From NCBI GenBank assembly GCA_040954595.2, contig CM082592.2, positions 1,302,001 through 1,366,000 on the forward strand: DNA of 64,000 nucleotides, written 5' to 3'. Of this stretch, positions 55,270-64,000 are shown piece after piece. Each line of letters starts with the position of its first letter. Position 1 is the first letter of the stretch. The notes beneath the pieces were generated by a model that was not told the origin of the DNA, searched no databases, and saw only the letters and a list, made by a program, of their open reading frames with translations. Both the position numbers and the translations under genes were made by a program. Origin of the DNA: Balanoglossus misakiensis (Eukaryota; Hemichordata).

Positions 55270-55560
55270 CTATAGTTTGTGTGTTTTTGTTTTTGTTTTT
55301 GTTTGTTTGTGTGTTTTTGTCTGAAGATAAAATAAAAACGAAATTAAAAACAAAATTGAATAAAAACATTGAAAAGAAAAGAAAACAAATTAAAATGAAA
55401 ATAAAATGAAAAGAAATTAAAAACAAAACAAAATAAAAATATAAATAAAATAAAAACGAAATTAAAAACAAAATTGAATAAAACAAAAATTTGAAAAGAA
55501 AACAAAATAAAATGAAAAGAAAATGAAAAGAAAGTAAAAAAACTAAAAAAAAAAACTAAA
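55270..55560. repeat. Low-complexity A-rich region
   Basis: Blocks such as aaaacaaaattaaaaacgaa recur loosely for almost 300 bp. The open frames on either strand (Phe-rich or Lys-rich) are artefacts. Confidence 0.95.
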
Positions 55561-55959
55561 AGTGAAATGAAATGAAATGCAATTCGTTTTACGGCCACCA
55601 TAGACATAACACGCAATGGCAGTGGCAGGTCCAGGCCTACGTATTTCAAGGATTTTTTTTCCGAATGAAATTTTTTTCACCCATGGACTACAGCTGCCGT
55701 AGTCCATGGACGAAAGCTGCCGTTAGCCTACAGCTGCCACAGTATCTCGTGACGATGCTTTGTACAACAACATGAACGGGCCCGGCCAGGCCTGTCATCA
55801 ATGCATAATCGCCTGTCTCGTAGTATATGTAGTTCTGCGTGGCAGGGCTAACAACACAGCCTTCGCTTGCCACGCAGAGCTAGGTTGAGGCCGGTCGGGC
55901 CTGTCATGTCTCGTAATAGCTCTGTGTTCTCCCGGCATTACATGCACGGCCTCCACCAC

Positions 55960-56675
55960 TGGTGGACTGGTGCCACGCTTCTACAACAGTTTTACAATTG
56001 CAAACAGGAAGACAAAGAGACAGTAGCAGGATATGGGTGTCGTCTGGAGCTGGCCATTAATAAAGCAAAAGAAAGAGGTGGGATAGCAGCCACGGCAGTG
56101 GATGAGGCCCTCAGAACCGTATTTTGGAAAGGTTTACGCGAAAAAAGAGTCAAAATTGTTGCACGACACCGCTATGACATGGCAAGTCCTTTGATGAACT
56201 TCTTCGTATTGTCCGGTCGTCAGAACAGGAAGTGAAGGAGAAATTTGGCGGTGGTAAACCATCACACTCCAGTGGTTCTTATCAGTCCACCGCTCGCAGT
56301 CAGACGGAGTCTGAGGACATGGAAGGCAACCCTGTTATGAACGAATTACGACAGCACGTCCAGTCCTTAGCAGCTAGACTTAGAGGTGACAGTGTCAAGG
56401 CCACACCGCAAGATGCGCCCGCACAACAAGGTCGAGGAAGAGGTAGGCCCAGGGAGAGAAGACCTTCCGATCAAGGGACTAGTACAAGGAGACCGAGAGA
56501 GAAAAGTCCAGAAGGCAATGGTCGCATACCAGGACCCATACGCTGTTTTAGGTGTGGACAGGAAGGACATATAGCCAGAGGTTGCAGAAACCCAAGAGTA
56601 GACAATACCAAAAGTGAATCCGCCGAGCCAGTTCAGTTAAACCCGGAGCTGCCTCCACCGGTGGGCGGGTGGTAG
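55960..56675 (+). pseudogene. Gypsy gag
   Basis: TLLQQFYNCKQEDKETVAGY, LELAINKAKERGG and LRTVFWKGLREKRVK come from the C-terminal half of a gypsy capsid. A frameshift near 56200 leads to a basic region and a zinc knuckle CFRCGQEGHIARGC (C-x2-C-x4-H-x4-C), the nucleocapsid. The N-terminal part of capsid is missing or unrecognisable upstream of 55950. Confidence 0.85.
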
Positions 56676-56744
56676 GCAGGACATGAGAGCAAGCCCATTC
56701 CAATATCATTGTGCACCGTCAGTCTGTACTTAATCGCATCGTAG

Positions 56745-57386
56745 GTGATCCAAATGAAGAAGACGGCATTTATAAACGGAGTGTACTGCCGTAGCTTGAT
56801 CGACACTGGGTCACAAGTCACCACAGTTGGGGAATCCTTCTACAGAAGTAACCTATCATCCTGCCTAATGCACCCAATTGAAGAACTTTTGACAATTACT
56901 GGTGCACAGGGCCAAGAGGTTGAATTCCTTGGTTACATAGAGACACAAATTTATTTCCCCAACGATGTGTTCGGGTCTGACAGGGCCTTTGATGTATTGG
57001 TACTAGTGGTACTGGACACGGCCTACAACCTTGAGGTGCCCTTATGTGTTGGTACCAATCTCATTAATCAGTATCGTATATGTAGTAGAACGTATCATCG
57101 GGGATGCAGGGTCGCCCAGACTATGCGTATATCAGCCACTGTCCAGGATGCGTACGACCATTTGAATAGGAGAGACAAATTTTGTGGAGAAAATGGTAAT
57201 CTGGGGGTGGTGAGAGCGCAGTTGCGCCGCCCAGTGAGAGTCGACCAAGGTACTGTTGTCAACATTTCCGGCAAAGGTGAACCCAGCCCGAAGGGTGATG
57301 AATATATTGTTACGGTTGAACCAAAGAAGGGAAGAGACTTACCTGTCAGCCTTGTGGCCAGTCCTTCGGTGTTGACTATGAGGTGA
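56745..57386 (+). pseudogene. Gypsy aspartic protease region
   Basis: CRSLIDTGSQVTTVGESFY contains the D-T-G/S-type active site of retropepsin-like proteases, and LVLVVLDTAYNLEVPLCVGT a later strand. The frame then continues through a linker of about 100 residues to a stop at 57384-57386 before the polymerase. Confidence 0.8.
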
Positions 57387-57599
57387 AAGAGAAGTAAATT
57401 GACCGTACAGATGCAAATTTTTTCCAACAAAACTATGATCATCAGACATGGAGACGTCCTTGGTGAGATACATGCTGTCACCTGGGTAGGGGCACCTGTG
57501 GATCACCAGGCTGGGATGCACCAAACAACTGTCGCCGGTAGTGATGGTCCAGACGTAGACCTATTTGACTCAGAAACTGAAATTGACTTAAGCCATTAA

Positions 57600-58260
57600 C
57601 CTCTCGATCGTTCTCAGTGTGAATTAGCTCGAGAACTATTGAAGAGGAAATCGGATGTATTCTCTAAACACGAGAATGACCTCAGGTATTGTACAGCAGT
57701 GAAACACGAAATACCCCTAACCGACCCCCACCTATTCGTCAGAGACATCGCCGAATACCGCCTGCCATGTATGATGAAGTGAGGTCCCTCCTTCAATGTA
57801 TGTTAGCCATTGGAGCCATTCGCGAGTCCAGCTGTCCATGGGCATCACCCATCTAACTTGTTCGCAAAAAGGATGGCAGTATTCGCCTTAGCATAGACTA
57901 TGGAAAGCTGAACTCGAAAACTATCAAAGACTCCTATGCTATACCCAGGATAGAAGAGAGCATGGACGCTTTGAAAGGAGCGAAGTGGTTTTCCACAATT
58001 GACTTGAAAAGCGGCTATTGGCAAATCGGCATGGCCGATGAGGACAGAGCCAAGACTGCATTTACTACACCCTTTGGATTTTATGAGTGCAACCGGATGC
58101 CATTTGGATTGACCAATGCGCCGAGCACATTTCAGAGGCTGATGGAGAGATGTATGGGGGGCTATAACCTTTTTAACATATGCCTTTTTTTCGCACTTTT
58201 GAAGAGCACCTCCATAGACTTGAGGTTGTCCTTGATCGCCTCCAGGAGTATGGTCTGAAA
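57600..58260 (+). pseudogene. Gypsy reverse transcriptase with YxDD deleted
   Basis: Motifs in several frames are ASPI, LVRKKDGSIRLSIDYGKLNS, GAKWFSTIDLKSGYWQIGMA (motif A, catalytic Asp) and TPFGFYECNRMPFGLTNAPS (motif B). At about 58165-58185 the sequence passes from CMGGYNLF to the beginning of the thumb (RTFEEHLHRL) without any Y-x-D-D, so the two metal-binding aspartates are lost. A stop near 57855 and one at 58256-58258 also break it. Confidence 0.88.
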
Positions 58261-58990
58261 GTGAAAGCATCGAAGTGCCAACTGTTCCGGTCTGAAGTGA
58301 AATATCTGGGTCACGTGGTGTCGGCTGATGGCGTAAGGACCGACCCAGACAAAGTTGAGGCACTCAAGACATGGCCGGTTCCCAGGAATGTACATGAGGT
58401 GAAATCCTTTCTGGGCTTTGCAGGCTACTATCGGATATTTGTTCCTGGCTTCTCAAAACTTGCAAAACCACTGAACGATTTGACAGTTAGGCTCCCCACC
58501 AGACACAAGAATCGTATCAAAACATTAACTGCACGGAGCCGTGAGTTTGTTTGGACACAGCAGTGCCAAGCTGCGTTCGAGGATATAATTGAAAAACTAT
58601 CGAGTCCACCTGTGCTTGCATATGCCGACTACCACGCCCCATTCGAACTTCACACTGATGCCAGCCTAAATGGTCTTGGAGCCGCCCTATACCAAGAACA
58701 AGACGGCAAGAAACAAGTCGTTGCCTATGCGAGCAGGGGCTTATCAAACAGCGAAAGGAACTATCCAGCCCATATACTCGAGTTTCTAGCCCTTAAATGG
58801 GCAGTCATTGACAAGTTCCATGACTATTTGTGCGGGAATTCATTCAAGATTGTCACCGATAACAACCCTCTTACCTACATTACAATGAGTGCCAAATAAG
58901 ATGCCACTGGCCACCGTTGGCTTGCCGCGCTCTCGATGTACAACTTCAGCCTTGCTTACAGACCAGGTGCCAGAAATGCCGATGCTGACG
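58180..58990 (+). pseudogene. Gypsy RT thumb/connection and RNase H
   Basis: FRTFEEHLHRLEVVLDRLQE, KYLGHVVSADGVRTDPDKVE and VKSFLGFAGYYRIFVPGFSK are the thumb and connection of gypsy polymerases. APFELHTDASLNGLGAALYQ (first Asp), AHILEFLALKWAV (Glu) and KIVTDNNPLTYI (second Asp) are RNase H. A TAA at 58897-58899 splits RNase H, which resumes to NADADGLSRR. Confidence 0.9.
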
Positions 58991-59586
58991 GCCTTTCTCG
59001 TCGTCCCCATCCTTCCAGTGTACAGAACGAATTGACCAGTGACCCAGTCGCAGATTTCGTGAATCGTTGTCATATGAAACACGAAGAAATGCCGTGTGAG
59101 TCTGTCCAGGCTATTTGTCAGTCTTACTTGGCGTCCAAGACCCCGTTGGTAGAGGCAGTAGGTTGTGATGTCACAGCAGTGCCAGATGCTATGGATAACC
59201 CACCCCTATTGCCAGGGATCAAGTCTTTGCCGTCATTGACAAAGGAGGAGTGGAGGGCTGCACAGCAGAGTGACCCAGCCATACATCGTGTCATCATCCT
59301 GAAGGACAATGGAAAATTGCCTACCAAGAATAGTCGAAAGACAGAGAGTGTGGAGGTTGTACGGCTTCTTAACGAATGGGATCGACTGTGCTACAGAAAT
59401 GGTATCTTGTACAGGGCGCGTACCGCTCCAAGTGGTGGAAAACGCTATCAGCTGGTGCTCCCCAGGCAGTACAGAGCTATGGTACTCAGAGGTCTGCACG
59501 ATGAGGTCGGTCCCCTCGGCATGGAAAGGACCTTAGACTTGGTTAGGTCCCGTTTCTTTTGGCCATATATGGCCAAAGACTTGTGA
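58991..59586 (+). pseudogene. Gypsy integrase N-terminus
   Basis: After a spacer, LCYRNGILYRARTAPSGGKR and LHDEVGPLGMERTLDLVRSR mark the start of integrase. The second His of the HHCC zinc module is Pro (G-P-L-G) in this copy. The frame ends after FFWPYMAKDL; the CxxC half and the DDE core are gone. Confidence 0.85.
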
Positions 59587-59600
59587 AAAAGGTATCAGGC

Positions 59601-60044
59601 GAAAGATGCCACCAGGTGCCACCATAATGTATATGTATGGTTTCTACATCAAAATGACTCTATACGTAGCTCTCAATTACCGTGGTGAGATTGAGTTTCT
59701 CCGCTACCCGTATTGTTGGCAAAAAGCCGCGATCCAGTATTTTGGACTCATTGTATTTCCGATTTTGCATGAGGAAAACGTGCTCTGTAGTTTGAAAGTT
59801 CTAGTGGTAGAGCGCCATCTATGGCGACCTGTTCGTTCTCTACCACTTTCGTTTTCAACGTTGCGCCTAGCCGTATTCGTTTTCAGTACTTGCTGTAAGG
59901 TTTTTCTCCATTTCTCAGTTTATCTCGTGAGATTCTGTGAGATTCATAAAAGTTCTTGAAACATCAGCAGGCTTCTGTTACTGCTTGTTTTGTATATTCA
60001 AGATCTGTGCAGCAGTGAATATGTTTACTGTAGGCGTACACTCT
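59601..60044. other. No gene recognised; short hairpin near 59808
   Basis: gtggtagagcgccatctatg and its partial inverse (ttctctaccac) lie around 59807-59852. This may be solo-LTR-like or foldback sequence; nothing coding was recognised. Confidence 0.35.
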
Positions 60045-60598
60045 TTATTTTAACAGAATCCCCGAAAATTGGTTACATATGCTAAATTTATGACTGACAA
60101 GTTCATCTGTTGAGGCTGTATTTTTGGTTCCTGGGGGTCTGTTTCTTTGTGGGCCATTTTCATTTGTTTTGTTTTTCTCAATGTCATCTTTTTCATCAAG
60201 CCAGGTGAAAGTTTGATTGAGCTTATTCATCGGTAGTGTTGCCCGAGTGTTGCGTTTGGTAGCTGGTGACAGTCATTATGGTCATAGTGCCCAAAGTCAT
60301 TGACACTGACCAGATTCTCCTTCCTTGTGTGCTCTGTATTTTCTCTGTCTTCTGCGATTAGTTGTGTGTATTTTCCACCTGGTAAGTATTCCCCTAGTTG
60401 CTTGATGGTAATATATTTGCTGCCGACTGACAACGCTTCAATGAATTCTGCTGTCATTATATTAATGTCAGTGGTGTGTGTGTTATCAAAAACTGACTTT
60501 AACAGAAGCACCTCTCTCAGGTGCGTACCTCTCTCCAAAGATTGGCTCGATTTCAGGTGACAGAGAGGGCAGGTACCATCTTCACACCATTTACTAAA
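60045..60598 (-). pseudogene. Unrecognised coding remnant, minus strand
   Basis: A frame on the minus strand begins within WCEDGTCPLCHLKSSQSLER (two C-x-x-C pairs, perhaps a zinc-binding end). It continues with VLLLKSVFDNTHTTDINIMT, EALSVGSKYITIKQLGEYLP and HQLPNATLGQ. After a frameshift near 60230 it continues FTWLDEKDDIEKNKTNENG. The composition looks like real protein rather than chance. I cannot assign a family; an unknown transposon protein is most likely given the surroundings. Confidence 0.4.
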
Positions 60599-62648
60599 TG
60601 TGTTTATTATACCTCACTCTGTATTCCGTACTATTGATTGGCTGAGACCGTACCACGTGACATAGAAAAGAACGTGATATTACATGGTTGACAGAGTATA
60701 TGGCCCGTAGGTAGGGGCTACGGGCCGGGGATACAGGCAGGCTGAGAACAGGTTTTAGGTTCTGCGCATCTTTTCTGCGCATAACAAACTGTCGTTCAAT
60801 GGCTTCCTTTACGATCAGTCAACTCCCGCATATATGGCTTCAAAGCGACACACAGGATTAACACCTGTTCAACTGGACGATATTTTACCGCAAACGGGCA
60901 GTAAATACACCAAAGTCGCAACCAACAGCGCGGTTTCCTCAAGATTATCAGAGTTCGAAGTAGGTATGGCGAGATATTTTAGTTCGCTGCAACCTGCAAT
61001 GTACGACATGGACGCAACCCTCTAGGCTGTATGTATGGTCAAATGTTCGGTATAATAAAATTAATAACACATGTCATGCTCGGGCAATATCATGATCTTT
61101 GGCCTGCACGAGGGATGGTGATCTCTGACCATAATATTGATGATACCTCGCCTGTGGCTCGGGCATCATCAATATTATGGTCAGAGATCACCATCCCTCG
61201 TGCAGGCCAAAGATCATGATATTGCCCTCGCTAACATGTGTTATTATTTAACACACATGTTAGTGAATGGAACATGTAAATCCAGTACATGCCTGTTACC
61301 ATGCATGAATTTCCACACAGATAGAGCCTTGGCACTTTGAGAGATTGAGTGTCACCTAATTCTTTACTATCAATCACGTGATCTGGCCATGTGACCCATG
61401 AAATTGTCATACTTTAGAACCTTCAAACATGTAACATGTATCAGGCATGGTGCCTCATCAGCCTCATAGCATTTCGTAGATACAGTCTTTGTCTGCACTA
61501 CGTTGCTGAAGTTAACCATCAGCTGGAAATTTGAACGCCAACGTAACTGCGTCTGAACGCATCTGATAAATGGAGTCTAACATGCTACCTCATAAGTCAT
61601 GTACTGTACATATCTAATTCCAAGCTAACCATCAATGGGGCTAGACTAGATGTTTAGTTTTTGTTGAACATTGACCAGTATGGTGTTGAAAATTTTTGCC
61701 CAAATTGTTGGTGATCACTGGTGACCTTTGACCTACTTTTCCATATCTTGGTATCCACAGCAGATACAGCCTTGCCATCTGCTGGTTACCACCATATGGG
61801 CCCCACCAGCGCTGCTTGCAGCTTTAATTTTGGATTGTATTCACTCAGTGTACATTCAAGTTTGAAAAGTGTACTGACCTTTGAAAGGAGAACCCCCCTC
61901 CCCCTGCTGAATAGTTCAAGTTTTAAATAGACACCATGCTTATACCTTTACTTTTGGATATATATATTTTCAAATACAGAGTTGTGAAAATGTTACCAAA
62001 CTAAAAGTCTAACCAGTCAGTCAGTTGGTGAGTTTCTTACTATTATTGGAAGCTCCGTTTTCCTTAGCAAGTAAACACATTGAAAGTTTAAGCAATGCTT
62101 TAGTGGCTTTTAGTTCCGATTTTGGTATGTTTACATACCATGGGACCTTATGGAATCAGTTGCGTCTGTATGTATGGATATACCGGTATGTCAGTTTAGG
62201 CATGATGGGAAAGTTCCATTATAAGTTGGGACCTCACTTCTTCTCAAGGGATTAATCATATTCAATGCAAATAATACTCACTTGACACCAAAATCTTAAT
62301 TATTGCGTCAATTTTGACGCAAATGAACAGCCGCTTCAGCTGTAAAATGGTCAACGTAAACTATTCGCATATCAGCTGACATGTTTCTAAAAATAGCACA
62401 GTGGGTCTGGGATCAAAACAACCTCCGGTGCGCGCGAACTTTGTACTAAAAATGTAACGACCACTAATGCACATGACGTTTTGCACACAAAATGTTGCTA
62501 ATTTGTGTGAATATTAAACTACCGTAGACAAGTGTATGACGCAGGTTGAAAAGAGTTTGACACAATTATTTGATGAATGCACAAATATACGCACTCGCAA
62601 TAAATGTTACCGTGACCTTTGACCACATGTAGTGTCCTTCACAGTATT
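60599..62648. other. No gene recognised; contains a perfect long hairpin
   Basis: Mostly non-coding sequence downstream of the F-type lectin gene. It includes GGCCCGTAG/CTACGGGCC dyad near 60700-60725 and the hairpin listed separately. No exon with splice support was found. Confidence 0.4.
61082..61227. repeat. Perfect inverted repeat with 63-bp arms and 20-nt loop
   Basis: 61082-61144 and 61165-61227 are exact inverses. Weaker pairing continues outward (ataacacatgt near 61063 and acatgtgttat near 61234). The loop contains ctcgcctgtggctcgggc. No coding use. Confidence 0.9.
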
Positions 62649-62654
62649 TTTATT
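62649..62654 (-). promoter_or_regulatory. Candidate polyadenylation signal of the F-type lectin gene
   Basis: AATAAA on the minus strand about 150 nt after the stop codon at 62807. It is the first such hexamer downstream in a sensible position. Confidence 0.45.
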
Positions 62655-62806
62655 TAGCCAGACTTGAAAGATTTGGTTTCTATGCCATGACAATACCAAT
62701 AAGTGAATAACATAGTGAAACACGTATCATTTAATCGCCCATATTTCCTATTTAATGATAAACCCAAACCATTAATGCAAGTCCCACTATCCCTGTCGTT
62801 TAACTT

Positions 62807-63027
62807 CTACGTAGCCATAACCTCCACTTCGCACATGTGCAATTGTTGTTCACGATCGATGAGTTGGACACTGACGTATCGTCCCCTCATTGGAGTCTCA
62901 CAGCCACACCTAATGTGAATAGGCTGCGTCTTGGCCATTCTGCCAAGTATCATCATCCCGCACACTGGATTGTCGTGGAAGTTGGCACTGTCGCCGACAC
63001 GGATCTCGGCATTCTTGATACGGAAGG
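62807..63027 (-). CDS. F-type lectin (fucolectin-like), C-terminal exon
   Basis: Following a gtgcag acceptor, the exon encodes FRIKNAEIRVGDSANFHDNP, VCGMMILGRMAKTQPIHIRC and MRGRYVSVQLIDREQQLHMC then EVEV and a stop. This is the second half of the F-type lectin fold: the A-E-I-R-V-G strand, the N-P-x-C-G turn, and the G-R-Y-V-S-V and L-x-x-C-E-V-E-V end. The entry phase (1) matches the exon at 63488-63727. The protein would end shortly after the domain. Confidence 0.92.
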
Positions 63028-63487
63028 CTGCACAGTTGAACAGACCAGAACAGCAATGTAAGAAAAGAGGCAACAGAGTTGATATTAGATTGTAGATAGG
63101 TTGGCAGGTAGGTAGATATGAAGGAAGGAAGGTAGGTAAATAGGTAGGTAGATATATTACCAGAGAGATAGATAAACATACAGGGTGGTTGAGGTAGGCC
63201 AGCTGGTAGGTTAGACATACAGTAGGTAAGCAGATAGAGTTAGGTTTGTAGGTAAGAAGCTCACATGAAACAGCTATTTGTTGGTTGGTCTATGCAGGTT
63301 CTCAACCCCTTAATTAGCTGCATGTGTCTCCACCGGTAGAAGGTACCGGTAGATAGGATTGTAGGTAAGGTATAGATAGATCCATCCATGAAAGTTTGTG
63401 ACCAGGCTAATCGACAGTACACTGTCATATAATCTACTTCTTAGCGGCCACATGAGTTCTACTGAATTTGAACGAGTCAATACTCAC
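63028..63487 (-). other. F-type lectin intron with GGTA/GATA-like simple repeats
   Basis: Between two coding exons with good borders. It contains degenerate ggtaggtagata and gaaggaagg repeats around 63095-63240 and 63335-63380. Confidence 0.85.
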
Positions 63488-63727
63488 GGCAGCAATCTTG
63501 TCTGTTAGTAATGACAACTTCGTAGATGTCGAAAGACTGTTGGAGATCCACTTTCCACCATGGCTGGAACTCCTTGTTTGTCCAGGAACACGCCCCAGAA
63601 GTGACGTCACTGTTGTAGTCCCCATCAACAGCATTTGAAGCCGCTGAATCCTTCTTCGGCTTGTCTGAACTCTGAGTGGCTATTTTACCTTGCGCGACGT
63701 TGTGCAGACCGGAAGGGAACTCACACG
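63488..63727 (-). CDS. F-type lectin (fucolectin-like), N-terminal domain exon
   Basis: This 240-nt exon encodes CEFPSGLHNVAQGKIATQSS, ASNAVDGDYNSDVTSGACSW, TNKEFQPWWKVDLQQSFDIY and VVITNRQDCC. That is the canonical start of an F-type domain (N-x-A-x-G-K-x-A-x-Q-S-S, A-x-N-A-V-D-G, W-W-x-V-D-L). With the next exon it supplies R-x-D-x4-R of the fucose site. The position 26 residues before that Arg, His in the H-x26-R-x-D-x4-R/K motif, is Trp here. Acceptor is ttaaccag and donor GTGAGT. Upstream exons, including any signal peptide, lie beyond 63727 or outside the window. Confidence 0.92.
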
Positions 63728-63835
63728 CTGGTTAAATAGAGAATATGCAACGATCAGTCAAGAACAAGGGTGATCAGTCTCATCGTGCAGCAACGAGAAC
63801 AAGACAATCAACATCAATTCTGGCTCCCCTAAATA

Positions 63836-64000
63836 GGTATTTGACTAGCTAGGTGAGTGATGAAAATCTCATGTGGCTGACACAATATTAAGATGGCCGA
63901 TTTTTCCCATATTTAAGAAATGGAAGTTCATATGCGATGGTCATACTGAAACTTTGTAAAAATTGCTAACTACAAAGACAGACATCATTGACCAAAGGAA
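63836..64000. repeat. Interspersed repeat (copy of 38162-38370)
   Basis: gatgaaaatctcatgtggct, tttaagaaatggaagttcat and ctacaaagacagacat align in order with the copy in the lectin intron. It runs into the window edge. Confidence 0.7.

Larger units (their letters stand above)
55950..59600 (+). mobile_element. Ty3/gypsy retrotransposon, gag to start of integrase, 3'-truncated
   Basis: Gag with zinc knuckle, protease, reverse transcriptase, RNase H and the first part of integrase follow in the normal order on the plus strand. The sequence stops matching after the integrase zinc module at about 59586. No LTR was identified at either end. Frameshifts, stops and an active-site deletion make it inactive. 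Confidence 0.88.

Noticed and set aside
55157-55649. Phe-rich membrane-like open frames
   Set aside because: They derive from an A/T low-complexity region; no real hydrophobic-segment spacing or conservation signs.
61082-61227. Candidate microRNA precursor
   Set aside because: Perfect 63-bp pairing is too long and too exact for a typical animal pre-miRNA; a foldback element is simpler.

Overview
This window looks like nuclear DNA of a marine invertebrate animal. Coding sequence is split into short exons with GT-AG borders whose phases agree. Three host genes are recognisable: a xanthine dehydrogenase/aldehyde oxidase, a secreted C-type lectin with PAN/apple domains, and an F-type (fucose) lectin. 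The rest is mostly a dense, nested mix of CR1/L2-like LINEs, Ty3/gypsy and DIRS retrotransposons and many inverted-repeat DNA elements. The mix would suit an amphioxus, hemichordate, mollusc or similar animal; the sequence alone does not decide the species. No rRNA, tRNA or CRISPR array was recognised.

Layout. 1-10.2 kb: the 5' half of a xanthine dehydrogenase-like gene on the minus strand. It starts at 10209, runs through both 2Fe-2S domains into the FAD-binding domain, and leaves the window at 250. A 5'-truncated gypsy element and a LINE tail lie in one of its introns and a probable DNA transposon in another. 10.3-18.3 kb: a dead LINE carrying four later insertions (Harbinger-like, long-TIR, mariner, pogo-like). 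18.3-22.8 kb: a 1.1-kb tandem duplication and palindromes. 22.8-30.9 kb: a second dead LINE with a 2A-like motif in ORF1, a 2.4-kb foldback insertion in ORF2 and a tandemly duplicated C-terminus.

31-39 kb: a plus-strand gene for a secreted lectin (signal peptide, one C-type lectin domain, two PAN domains). Its upstream region and signal-peptide exon are duplicated at 41.4-43.1 kb, without the downstream domains. 40-41.3 kb: tetranucleotide (CATA)n arrays around a TIR element. 43.5-49.5 kb: a nearly complete DIRS retrotransposon (4,870 bp) inside a second copy of the long-TIR element; the copy at 12.5 kb serves as the empty site. 50.3-52.2 kb: nested inverted-repeat elements and a DIRS-type gag/tyrosine-recombinase remnant. 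54.3-59.6 kb: an integrase-derived fragment and a second gypsy element (gag to start of integrase). 59.6-62.6 kb: mostly unexplained, with a perfect 63-bp-arm hairpin. 62.6-64 kb: F-type lectin exons on the minus strand.

Every autonomous element seen is broken. The host genes appear intact where visible, but one XDH exon and part of the C-type lectin domain could not be placed.
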